Assembly: GCA_046765875.1 (NCBI GenBank)
Contig: JBKPSJ010000032.1
Location: 1-29,473 of the forward strand
DNA: 29,473 nucleotides
DNA from: DASRHY01 sp046765875
GTDB taxonomy: Bacteria > Actinomycetota > Actinomycetes > Propionibacteriales > Kribbellaceae
Direction of reading: 5' to 3'
Position numbers and translations under genes: made by a program. Shown here in pieces: positions 23,167-29,473 of the stretch. The number at the start of each line of letters is the position of its first letter. The first letter of the stretch is position 1. The notes under the pieces were generated by a model, which ran no database searches, was not told the origin of the DNA, and worked only from the letters and a program-made list of their open reading frames with translations.

Positions 23167-24402
23167 TCAGGCCGACTTGAAGGCGATCGCCACGTTGTGG
23201 CCGCCGAAGCCGAACGAGTTGTTCAGCGCCGCGATGTCGCCGTCGGGCAGCTTGCGCTGCTCGGTGGCGATGTCGAGCTCGATCTTCTCGTCGGGGTTGT
23301 CGACGTTGATCGTCGGCGGGACCACCCGGTGGTGCAGCGACAGCACCGTGCAGATCGACTCGACCGCGCCGGCCGCGCCGAGCAGGTGCCCGATCATCGA
23401 CTTCGGCGCGGTGACCACGATCTGGTCGGTCGCGTCGCCGAGCGCCGTGCGGATCGCCAGCGACTCGGCGATGTCGCCCTGCGGGGTCGAGGTGGCGTGC
23501 GCGTTGATGTGCACGATGTCGCCGGCGGACAGATCGCCCTCGAGCAGGGCCCGCTTCATCGCCCGGCTGGCGCCCGTGCCGTGCGGCTCCGGCTGCGCGA
23601 TGTCGTGGCCGTCGGCCGTCATCCCGGCACCGGCGACCTCGGCGTACACCTTGGCGCCGCGCGCCCGCGCGTGCTCCTCGCTCTCGATCACGAGGACGCC
23701 GGCGCCCTCGCCGAGGACGAAACCGTCGCGGTCGACGTCCCACGGCCGCGAGGCCCGCTCCGGTTCGTCGTTGCGCCTGCTGAGCGCCATCATCTGGCCG
23801 AACGCGGCCATCGGCAGCGCCGAGATCGCCGCCTCGGTGCCGCCGACCATGACGACATCGGCACGGCCCAGGCGGATCTGGTCCACGCCGAGCGAAATCG
23901 CCTCGTTGCCCGACGCGCAGGCCGACACGGGCGTGTGCACGCCGGCGCGGGCGCCGAACTCGAGGCTGATGTACGCCGCCGACGAGTTCGGCATCAGCAT
24001 CGGTACGGCGAGCGGGGAAACCCGGCGCGGGCTGATCTTCAGCGCGTCGTAGCCCGACAGCGTGGTGTTCAGGCCACCGATGCCGGAGGCAACGATCACG
24101 CCGAGTCGTTCCTTGTCGATCTCGGCGTCCGCGAGCCCCGCGTCCGCCCAGGCCTGCCGGGCCGCGACCAGCGCCAGCTGCGCGGTCCGGTCCAGTCGCC
24201 GGGCCTTGACCCGCTCGATGTGGTTCGTCGGGTCGTCGTCGGCCGGCGCCGCGATCTGGACCGGTAGCTCGGCGATCCAGTCCGTGGTCAGCCGTTCCAC
24301 ACCGGAGCGCCCGGCCAAGAACGCGTCCCACGTCGCCGGAACGTCACCCCCGACCGGCGTAGTGGCACCGAGCCCGGTGACGACCACTCGGGTCTTCGAC
24401 AT
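23167..24402 (-). CDS. fabF: Beta-ketoacyl-ACP synthase II (FabF)
   Basis: A 411-residue condensing enzyme that elongates acyl-ACP with malonyl-ACP in type II fatty-acid synthesis. The Cys-His-His triad is visible: Cys162 in VSACASGNEA, His302 in INAHATSTPQGD and His339 in KSMIGHLLGAAGAV, with Lys334 nearby. The N-terminus MSKTRVVVTGLGATTPVG and the length are standard for KAS II. ATG 24402 has AGGAGAGG upstream. It is the last gene of fabD-fabH-acpP-fabF and follows acpP by 38 bp, a gap that carries a perfect hairpin over the acpP stop codon. Cytosolic. Identification is firm. Confidence 0.97.
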   Translation of the reverse strand: MSKTRVVVTGLGATTPVGGDVPATWDAFLAGRSGVERLTTDWIAELPVQIAAPADDDPTNHIERVKARRLDRTAQLALVAARQAWADAGLADAEIDKERLGVIVASGIGGLNTTLSGYDALKISPRRVSPLAVPMLMPNSSAAYISLEFGARAGVHTPVSACASGNEAISLGVDQIRLGRADVVMVGGTEAAISALPMAAFGQMMALSRRNDEPERASRPWDVDRDGFVLGEGAGVLVIESEEHARARGAKVYAEVAGAGMTADGHDIAQPEPHGTGASRAMKRALLEGDLSAGDIVHINAHATSTPQGDIAESLAIRTALGDATDQIVVTAPKSMIGHLLGAAGAVESICTVLSLHHRVVPPTINVDNPDEKIELDIATEQRKLPDGDIAALNNSFGFGGHNVAIAFKSA

Positions 24403-24425
24403 CTTTTACCTCTCCTAGCGTTACT

Positions 24426-24446
24426 GGCTGACGGGAAGCGTCAGCC
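24426..24446 (-). promoter_or_regulatory. Perfect 8-bp hairpin over the acpP stop codon, in the acpP-fabF gap
   Basis: On the transcribed strand GGCTGACG and CGTCAGCC form a perfect 8-bp stem with a five-base loop. It includes the acpP stop and lies 24 bp before the fabF start. It could block 3' decay or terminate part of the transcripts, raising acpP mRNA over fabF mRNA. Confidence 0.55.
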
Positions 24447-24689
24447 GTTCTGGGCGCGCTCGATGAAGGCCACGGCGTCGCCGACCGTCTTGAGGTTCTT
24501 GACCTCCTCGTCGGGGATCTTGACGCTGAACTTCTCCTCGGCGGCGACGACGACCTCGACCATGGACAGCGAGTCGACGTCCAGGTCGTCGGTGAAGGAC
24601 TTGTCAAGCTGGACGTCCTCGACCGGGATGCCGGCGATCTCGTTGACGATGTCGGCGAGGTCCGCGCGGATCTCTTCGGTGGTGGCCAT
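24441..24689 (-). CDS. acpP: Acyl carrier protein
   Basis: An 82-residue acidic, helical protein that carries growing acyl chains on a 4'-phosphopantetheine arm. The attachment site is Ser40 in LDVDSLSMVEVV, the DSL motif. The length, the IPVEDVQLDKSF loop and helices II and III match FAS II ACPs. ATG 24689 gives the standard length; the longer open frame upstream is antisense to the end of fabH and is not real. An AAAGGA lies about 11 bases upstream. It sits between fabH (65-bp gap) and fabF (38-bp gap), and each gap holds a perfect hairpin. Confidence 0.97.
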   Translation of the reverse strand: MATTEEIRADLADIVNEIAGIPVEDVQLDKSFTDDLDVDSLSMVEVVVAAEEKFSVKIPDEEVKNLKTVGDAVAFIERAQNG

Positions 24690-24721
24690 GTGCGTGGTGT
24701 TCCTTTCGGTCTGGATGGGAG

Positions 24722-24737
24722 CCGCGAGTCGTCGCGG
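24722..24737 (-). promoter_or_regulatory. Perfect 6-bp hairpin in the fabH-acpP gap
   Basis: CCGCGA (24722-24727) and TCGCGG (24732-24737) are exact inverted copies with a four-base loop. It lies about 33 bp upstream of the acpP start and may mark an RNA-processing site or protect the 5' end of acpP mRNA. Confidence 0.45.
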
Positions 24738-24754
24738 ACAGCAGTGGGGGTGGG

Positions 24755-25753
24755 CTATGGAAGTGTGATGACCTGGCCCGCGTACACCAGGCCGGCGCCG
24801 AAGCCGATGATCAGTGCGGTGTCGCCGCTCTTGGCCTCGCCGGACTCGTACATCGCCTCGATCGCGAGCGGGATCGACGCGGCCGAAGTGTTGCCCTGCC
24901 GGGCGATGTCGCGGGCCACCTTGACCCGGTCCGGAAGCTTGAGTGCGCGGAACATCGCGTCGGTGATGCGCATGTTGGCCTGGTGCGGCACGAACACGTC
25001 CAGGTTGTCGACGGTCACGCCGGCCGCATCCAGCGCCTGCTGGGCGACCTTGGCCATCTCGAACGACGCCCAGCGGAACACCGGGTTGCCGTCCATCCGC
25101 AGGTGCGGCCAGCTGTTGGCGTCCATCGCCTCGCGCCACGAGACCTTCTGGCTGATCACTTCGTACTGGACGCCGTCGGAGCCCCACACGACCGGGCCGA
25201 TGCCGGCCGCGTCGGACGGACCGATCACGGCCGCGCCGGCGCCGTCGGCGAAGATGAACGCCGTGCTGCGGTCCATGTGGTCGGTCAGGTCGCTGAGCCG
25301 TTCGACGCCGATCGCCAGGACGTACTTGGCGCTTCCGGCGCGGACCAGGTCACTGGCCATCGCGACGCCGTAGCAGAACCCGGCGCAGGCCGCGGAGATG
25401 TCGAAGGCGGCCGCGGTCGGCGCGCCGATGCCGACCGCCACCTGGGTGGCCAGGGCGGGGGTCTGGTACAGGTGCGTGACGGTGGACACGATGACGCAGC
25501 CGATCTGGCCCGGTTCGATGCCGGACTGCTCGAGCGCGCGCTTCGCCGACCATACCGACATCGCCAGCACGGTCTCGTCGTCCTCGGCCCAGCGCCTTTC
25601 CTTGATACCCGACCGGGTCTGGATCCACTCGTCGGAGGAGTCGATGTTCTCCAGGATCTCGGCGTTGCTGACCACCCGGCGCGGGCGGTAGCCGCCGACG
25701 CCGAGGATCGCCGTGTTGGCCGCCCCGGTGGACGGTGTGATGGTGCCGGTCAT
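24755..25753 (-). CDS. fabH: Beta-ketoacyl-ACP synthase III (FabH)
   Basis: A 332-residue enzyme that starts fatty-acid chains by condensing an acyl-CoA primer with malonyl-ACP. The Cys-His-Asn triad is clear: Cys123 in ISAACAGFCYG, His257 in VPHQANMRI and Asn288 in QGNTSAASIP. In actinomycetes FabH usually prefers branched primers, giving iso/anteiso fatty acids; here the primer cannot be read from the sequence. ATG 25753 directly abuts the fabD stop (TAG then ATG), so the two are translationally coupled. Cytosolic. Firm identification. Confidence 0.97.
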   Translation of the reverse strand: MTGTITPSTGAANTAILGVGGYRPRRVVSNAEILENIDSSDEWIQTRSGIKERRWAEDDETVLAMSVWSAKRALEQSGIEPGQIGCVIVSTVTHLYQTPALATQVAVGIGAPTAAAFDISAACAGFCYGVAMASDLVRAGSAKYVLAIGVERLSDLTDHMDRSTAFIFADGAGAAVIGPSDAAGIGPVVWGSDGVQYEVISQKVSWREAMDANSWPHLRMDGNPVFRWASFEMAKVAQQALDAAGVTVDNLDVFVPHQANMRITDAMFRALKLPDRVKVARDIARQGNTSAASIPLAIEAMYESGEAKSGDTALIIGFGAGLVYAGQVITLP

Positions 25754-26965
25754 CTAGCTACCTGCCTTCGGCTGCAGTCGGACCAAGGGCTGACCGGGGG
25801 CGACGGTGTCCCCCTCCTCGACGAGCCACGCCGCCACGGTGCCGCCGTGCGGGGCGGTCACCGCGAGCTCGTCGTGCTCGCTCCTCACCCGGGCGACGGT
25901 CTCGCCCGGACCCACCTCGGCGCCGGTCTGCCCGGCGCCCTCGCGGGTGAACGTGCCCCCCATCGGCGCGACCAGCAGCCGCCAGCCGGCGTTCTCGCCG
26001 CCGTCGTCTCGGTGCGAGTCGTCCCCCGAGGCGTGCTTCGCGACGAAGGCACGCGCGTCGTCGAGCTGATCCGGAGTCTTCAGCGCGAACGTCTCGACAC
26101 CCTTGAGCGCCCGCTTCGCGATCCCGGTCAGGGTGCCGGCCGGCGGCAGCTCGAGGATCCCGGTGATCTGCAGGTCGGTCATCGTCTGCATGCACAGGTC
26201 CCAGCGCACGGGCGCCCTGACCTGCTCGACAAGCCGGCGCAGCATGTCGCGGCCGTCGGCGACCACCCGGCCGTCCAGATTCGAGATCAGCCTGGTCCGC
26301 GGGTCGCCGGTGCCGATCGCACGGGCGTACCCGGCCAGGACGTCGACCGCCGGGCCCATGTGCTCGGTGTGGAACGCGCCGGCCACCGACAGCGGCACCA
26401 GCCGGGCACGGGCGGGCGGGTCGGCGGCGAGGGCGTCGAGCTGCTCGGTCGTACCGGCCGCGACCACCTGGCCCGGGCCGTTGTTGTTCGCCGGGACGAC
26501 GCCGTGCTCGGCCAGCTTGGCCAGCACCTCGTCGGGGTCGCCGCCCAGCACCGCGGTCATCGAGGTCGGCGTCTTCTTGGCGGCCTCGGCCATCGCCTTG
26601 CCGCGCTCGCGCACGAACACCATCGCCTGCTCGTCGGTCAGCACACCGGCGGCCGCGGCGGCGGCGAGCTCGCCCACGCTGTGCCCGGAGACCGCGTCAG
26701 CTTGTGGCCGGTCTTGTGGTCGGTCTTGTAGTTGGTCGCCCAGCAGTCCGCGCAGCGCCACCAGGGCAGAGCCGACCAGCAGGGGCTGCGCGATCGCGGT
26801 GTCGCGGATCGTCTCGGCGTCGGCCTCGGTGCCGTAGTGGGCCAGGTCCAGACCCGCGACCGCGCCGAGCCAGTTCAGCCGGTCGGCGACCTCGGAGTCG
26901 GCCAGCCACGGCGCGAGGAATCCTGGGGCCTGAGCGCCTTGTCCCGGCGCGACGATGACGAGCAC
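25754..26965 (-). CDS. fabD: Malonyl-CoA:ACP transacylase (FabD) with C-terminal biotinyl/lipoyl-like domain
   Basis: A 403-residue protein, about 90 residues longer than E. coli FabD. Residues 1-310 are the transacylase: APGQGAQ at the N-terminus, catalytic Ser96 in GHSVGE, Arg121 and His199 in GAFHTEH. It moves malonyl from CoA to ACP. A charged linker (about 311-326) leads to residues ~327-398, which read like a biotinyl/lipoyl hammerhead: LVAPMGGTF, then VGPGETVARV and APHGGTVAAWLVEEGDTVAPGQPLVRL. The turn that would carry the modified lysine (EAMKM or DKA) reads SEHDELAV, with no lysine. Start GTG 26965 with GGGAGAG upstream. An inverted repeat lies about 70 bp upstream. The enzyme is certain; the extra domain is well supported by pattern. 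Confidence 0.93.
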   Translation of the reverse strand: MLVIVAPGQGAQAPGFLAPWLADSEVADRLNWLGAVAGLDLAHYGTEADAETIRDTAIAQPLLVGSALVALRGLLGDQLQDRPQDRPQADAVSGHSVGELAAAAAAGVLTDEQAMVFVRERGKAMAEAAKKTPTSMTAVLGGDPDEVLAKLAEHGVVPANNNGPGQVVAAGTTEQLDALAADPPARARLVPLSVAGAFHTEHMGPAVDVLAGYARAIGTGDPRTRLISNLDGRVVADGRDMLRRLVEQVRAPVRWDLCMQTMTDLQITGILELPPAGTLTGIAKRALKGVETFALKTPDQLDDARAFVAKHASGDDSHRDDGGENAGWRLLVAPMGGTFTREGAGQTGAEVGPGETVARVRSEHDELAVTAPHGGTVAAWLVEEGDTVAPGQPLVRLQPKAGS

Positions 26966-27033
26966 GTCTCCAACTCTCCCGGAGTCGCCGGGGCCGGCGG
27001 ACGGATGGCCCGCACGAATTCTGCCTCGGCGTG

Positions 27034-27052
27034 TTTGTAGAGATCCTACAAA
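27034..27052. promoter_or_regulatory. Inverted repeat TTTGTAG-N5-CTACAAA upstream of fabD
   Basis: TTTGTAG (27034-27040) and CTACAAA (27046-27052) are exact inverted copies around five bases. The site lies 69-87 bp before the fabD start and its right half includes the stop codon of fasR. It is the only conspicuous palindrome in the 80-bp gap, so it is the best candidate operator for fabD control, probably by the FasR-like protein. Confidence 0.55.
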
Positions 27053-28251
27053 GAGTGCGGCCCGGTATCCGGCGCCAACAGGCGTCCGAGAGTGAGTGCG
27101 ACACGAAGTGTAAAAGCGTCTCGGGAGTTGCCCGGTGCGTACCCTGTGAGCTCCGCCACTCGGCGCAGCCGGTACCGCACGGTGTTGGCGTGGATGAACA
27201 TCACCCGGGCCGTGCCCTCGATCGAGCCGCCGGTGTCGAGGTACGTCGCCACCGTGTCGAGCAGGACGGCATCGCCGTTCGCAAGCGGGCCGTACACCTC
27301 CGTTGCGAGTTGCCGGCGGGCATGTCCGTCACCCGACAGGGCCCGCTCCGGGAGCAGTTCGTCGGCCGAGACCGGGCGCGGCGCACCGGGCCAGCCGGGG
27401 GCCGCGCGGAGCCCTGCGACGGCCGCCCGGGCCGACGTCACCGCCGCCATCAGATCCGGTACGACGGGCCCGACAACGATAGGACCAGTGCCGAAGTGGT
27501 CTGTTAGTGTTTGTGCGACCTCGACAGGTTTTGTCGTACCCCCGAGTACCACCACGAGCCGATCGCCCTGCATCGCGCAGAGCGCGTCGGCACCGGCCAG
27601 CCGGGCGCTGTCGCGGACCTGCTCGGCCACGTTCGTCGTGCTGCCCGACTCCGGGGCCCGGCCGACGACGACCGCGACGTGCTCGGTACGACCGGCCGCG
27701 CCGGCCTCCCACCCGAGGGCGGACGCGCGCGACTGCACCGATTCGTCGGCCTCGCCGCGGATCACCGAGTCGACCACCAGCGCCTCGAGCCGGGCGTCCC
27801 AGGCACCGCGCAGCTCGGCGGCTTGTGCGTAGACCGTGGCTGCGGCGAAGGCCACCTCGCGGGCGTAGCGCTGCATCGCGTCCCAGACCACCGGTACGTC
27901 CTCTGGCGGCAGCAGGTCGCCGATCTTCGCCTCGATCATCTCGATCGTGACCCGCAGCAGGTCGACTGTCTGGTGCAGCTTGATCACCCGGGTGAACTCG
28001 CGCGGCGCCTCGCCGAACATCTTCGTCGGCAGGCTGGTGTCCGCGCCCGGGTCGCGGAACCACTCGACGAACGCCGTGATGCCCGACTGCGCGACCAGAC
28101 CGATCCAGGACCGGTCCTGCGCGGACAGCCCGGAGAACCACGGCAGCTGGTCCTCCATGGCCCGGATCGCGGCCGTGGACAGCTCGCCGGTCGCGCGTTG
28201 CAGCCGGTCGGCGCGGGCGCGGTGCGCCTGTGTGTTCGTGCGTGCCGCCAC
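27046..28251 (-). CDS. fasR: PucR-family transcriptional regulator, FasR-like activator of FAS II
   Basis: A 401-residue regulator. The C-terminal ~60 residues form the PucR HTH_30 motif (GSIEGTARVMFIHANTVRYRLRRVAELTG, then DAFTLRVALTLGRLL). The middle is a GGDEF-like/CdaR region (about 175-320, with VAVVVGRAPESG and RLVVVLGG). The N-terminal half is helical and probably the sensor. Its place just upstream of fabD, in the same orientation, matches FasR (SCO2386) of S. coelicolor, which activates fabDHPF; function is transferred from that. GTG 28251 sits seven bases behind TATCGT, so the mRNA is probably leaderless. Two 11-bp direct repeats 20 bp apart lie upstream, suggesting self-regulation. 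It is divergent from the PHP gene. Confidence 0.88.
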   Translation of the reverse strand: MAARTNTQAHRARADRLQRATGELSTAAIRAMEDQLPWFSGLSAQDRSWIGLVAQSGITAFVEWFRDPGADTSLPTKMFGEAPREFTRVIKLHQTVDLLRVTIEMIEAKIGDLLPPEDVPVVWDAMQRYAREVAFAAATVYAQAAELRGAWDARLEALVVDSVIRGEADESVQSRASALGWEAGAAGRTEHVAVVVGRAPESGSTTNVAEQVRDSARLAGADALCAMQGDRLVVVLGGTTKPVEVAQTLTDHFGTGPIVVGPVVPDLMAAVTSARAAVAGLRAAPGWPGAPRPVSADELLPERALSGDGHARRQLATEVYGPLANGDAVLLDTVATYLDTGGSIEGTARVMFIHANTVRYRLRRVAELTGYAPGNSRDAFTLRVALTLGRLLAPDTGPHSL

Positions 28252-28258
28252 GCCCGCG

Positions 28259-28264
28259 ACGATA
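28259..28264 (-). promoter_or_regulatory. -10 box of the leaderless fasR promoter
   Basis: Read on the minus strand the hexamer is TATCGT and ends seven bases before GTG 28251. The same hexamer and spacing occur at the AlkZ-like gene. No ribosome site fits, consistent with a leaderless mRNA. Confidence 0.55.
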
Positions 28265-28295
28265 GCTCCTATCAGCCCCTACGAGCTGCTATCAG
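28265..28295 (-). promoter_or_regulatory. Two 11-bp direct repeats upstream of the fasR -10 box
   Basis: On the minus strand CTGATAGCAGC (28285-28295) and CTGATAGGAGC (28265-28275) differ at one base and start 20 bp apart, about two helical turns. They lie immediately upstream of the -10 box, where a -35 would be, so they are good candidates for regulator half-sites. Confidence 0.5.
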
Positions 28296-28363
28296 GTGCT
28301 CGGCGGCTCGGTGGCGGCCGGTCCGGCTCATCTTTGACAACGCCACGGGCGTCAGCCTGGCGG

Positions 28364-28369
28364 CATGAT
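28364..28369 (+). promoter_or_regulatory. -10-like box of the HhH-PHP gene
   Basis: CATGAT ends six bases before GTG 28376, the leaderless pattern seen elsewhere in the window. A perfect TTGACA lies at 28334-28339, but the 24-bp distance is too long for a standard promoter pair, so the -35 is uncertain. Confidence 0.35.
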
Positions 28370-28375
28370 GGGTGC

Positions 28376-29416
28376 GTGACGGACAAGGCCGGGGTGACCG
28401 ACGCGGTCGCGGCACTACGCAAGATCGGCTACTACCTGGAGCGGGACCGCCAGCCGACGCACCGGGTCCGCGCGTACCGCAGGGCCGCCGAGACCATCGC
28501 GGCACTGCCGGTCGCCGAGGTCCGGGCCCGTACCCGGGCGGGCACGCTGACTGAACTGCCGGGCATCGGGCCCAAGACCGAGGCCGTCATCATCGAGGCG
28601 ATGGGGGGTACGTCGCCGTCGTACCTGGTCAAGCTGGAGAAGGACGCGAAGGCGCTGACCAGCGGCGGTACCGACCTGCGCGGCGAGCTCAGGGGCGACC
28701 TGCATCTGCACTCCGACTGGTCCGACGGCGGCAGCCCGATCGAGGAGATGGCCAGGACCGCGCACGGACTCGGCCACGAGTACATGGTGCTGACCGACCA
28801 TTCGGCGCGGTTGCAGGTCGCCAACGGGCTGTCCCGGGCCCGCCGGATGCAGCAACTCGACGTGGTCGCCGAGCTGAACGCGAAGCTGTACGACGAACTG
28901 GACGGGTTCCGGATCCTCAACGGCATCGAGGTCGACATCCTCGAGGACGGCGCGCTGGACTGTGACGTGGAGATCCTGGCCCGGCTCGACCTGGTCGTCG
29001 CCAGCGTGCACTCCAAGCTGCGAATGGCCGCGGACGAGATGACCCACCGGATGGTCCGCGCGATCGCGAACCCGCACGTCGACGTGCTCGGGCACTGCAC
29101 GGGCCGGCTGATCACCGGCGGGCGCGGCACCCGGCCGGAATCGCAGTTCGACGCCGAGGTGGTTTTCGAGGCGTGCCGGCAGTTCGGTACGGCGGTCGAG
29201 ATCAACTCCCGGCCAGAGCGGCTGGACCCACCGCGCCGGCTGCTGCGGATGGCGGTCGAGGCCGGCTGCGACTTCACCATCGACACCGACGCGCACGCGC
29301 CGGGCCAGCTGGACTGGCAGATCTACGGCTGCGAGCGGGCCGAGGACTGCGGGGTCCCGGTGGACCGGATCATCAATACGCTTTCCGCCGACGAACTCCT
29401 GGAGCGGGTGTCATGA
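28376..29416 (+). CDS. PHP-domain phosphoesterase with N-terminal helix-hairpin-helix (PolX-like without polymerase)
   Basis: A 346-residue protein. Residues 1-75 form a helix-hairpin-helix domain like the 8-kDa domain of DNA polymerase X (QPTHRVRAYRRAAETI, then LTELPGIGPKTEAVI). Residues ~107-335 form a PHP metallophosphoesterase with the metal motifs HLHSDWSDGG (His110, His112), LTDHS, VASVHS, VDVLGHCTGRL and DTDAHAPG. In bacterial PolX the palm and fingers lie between these parts; here they are absent, so it is a DNA-binding PHP protein, perhaps a repair nuclease or phosphatase. GTG 28376 is preferred because it sits six bases behind a -10-like box. The frame is open upstream but antisense to fasR. 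Its stop overlaps the next start (ATGA). Confidence 0.88.
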   Translation: MTDKAGVTDAVAALRKIGYYLERDRQPTHRVRAYRRAAETIAALPVAEVRARTRAGTLTELPGIGPKTEAVIIEAMGGTSPSYLVKLEKDAKALTSGGTDLRGELRGDLHLHSDWSDGGSPIEEMARTAHGLGHEYMVLTDHSARLQVANGLSRARRMQQLDVVAELNAKLYDELDGFRILNGIEVDILEDGALDCDVEILARLDLVVASVHSKLRMAADEMTHRMVRAIANPHVDVLGHCTGRLITGGRGTRPESQFDAEVVFEACRQFGTAVEINSRPERLDPPRRLLRMAVEAGCDFTIDTDAHAPGQLDWQIYGCERAEDCGVPVDRIINTLSADELLERVS

Positions 29417-29473
29417 GCAATCTCGAACGCGATCCGGCCGAGCAGGCCTGCGCCGGCCAGCCCACCGATGGAC
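29413..29473 (+). CDS. Start of an unidentified gene, cut by the window end
   Basis: ATG 29413 overlaps the stop of the HhH-PHP gene (ATGA), so it is probably co-transcribed and translationally coupled with it. Only about 20 codons are visible (MSNLERDPAEQACAGQPTDG), acidic and without a recognisable motif. The product cannot be named. Confidence 0.5.
   Translation, partial: MSNLERDPAEQACAGQPTDG

Noticed and set aside
24983..26731. A 582-codon open frame on the plus strand
   Set aside because: It is exactly antisense to fabH and fabD, is Arg/Gly/His/Pro-rich, lacks a ribosome site and has no recognisable domain; it is a high-GC shadow frame.
1..29473. CRISPR arrays, tRNA or rRNA genes, insertion sequences
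   Set aside because: I found no regularly spaced repeats, tRNA-like cloverleaf, rRNA sequence or transposase; every long frame is explained by the listed genes or their shadows.

Overview
The window is high-GC actinobacterial chromosome with frequent GTG starts, short intergenic gaps and several start codons that sit directly behind a -10 box (leaderless mRNAs). The fatty-acid block (PucR-type regulator, then fabD-fabH-acpP-fabF, with a DUF3145 gene nearby) is the arrangement known from Streptomyces and its relatives. The overall content suggests a soil actinomycete of the Kribbella/Nocardioides type; this is an inference, not a proof.

Layout. 1-3939: the tail of a repeat-rich regulator or ATPase, an EamA transporter, a membrane protein with the lysylphosphatidylglycerol-synthase-type membrane fold, an aldo/keto reductase and a thioredoxin. 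3940-4444: a 505-bp gene-free leader, less GC-rich than its surroundings, with two strong hairpins. 4445-14065: one tightly packed eight-gene operon encoding a Gram-positive type IV secretion-like (T4SS-like) machine: a TcpC-like protein, a TcpD-like small membrane protein, a TcpE/VirB3-like protein, a VirB4-like ATPase, a VirB6/TrbL-like channel protein, a second single-pass VirB8/NTF2-like candidate, a two-domain peptidoglycan hydrolase and an M48-type membrane protein that has lost both zinc histidines. No relaxase, coupling ATPase, integrase or att site is present, so it looks like a resident machine rather than an obvious mobile element. 14049-16195: an AlkZ-like DNA glycosylase divergent from a WYL regulator, with a perfect 10-bp palindrome between them. 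16351-17328: an exported SH3 protein that shares its C-terminal peptidase-like domain with the hydrolase of the secretion operon. 17366-21354: a pseudokinase-like membrane protein divergent from a MoxR-DUF58-VWA operon. 21500-23132: DUF3145, an elaborate intergenic hairpin region with a strong terminator, and a DUF2510-RDD membrane protein. 23167-28251 (minus strand): FAS II genes and their FasR-like activator. 28376-end: an HhH-PHP protein and the first codons of an overlapping next gene.

How it works together. The FAS II operon makes malonyl-ACP (FabD), starts chains (FabH), carries them (AcpP) and elongates them (FabF); the PucR-type regulator upstream probably activates it. FabD carries an unusual C-terminal biotinyl/lipoyl-like hammerhead without a modifiable lysine. 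The acpP cistron is bracketed by two perfect hairpins, which could give it a separate mRNA fate. The most interesting unit is the relaxase-less secretion operon, whose substrate cannot be read from the sequence.
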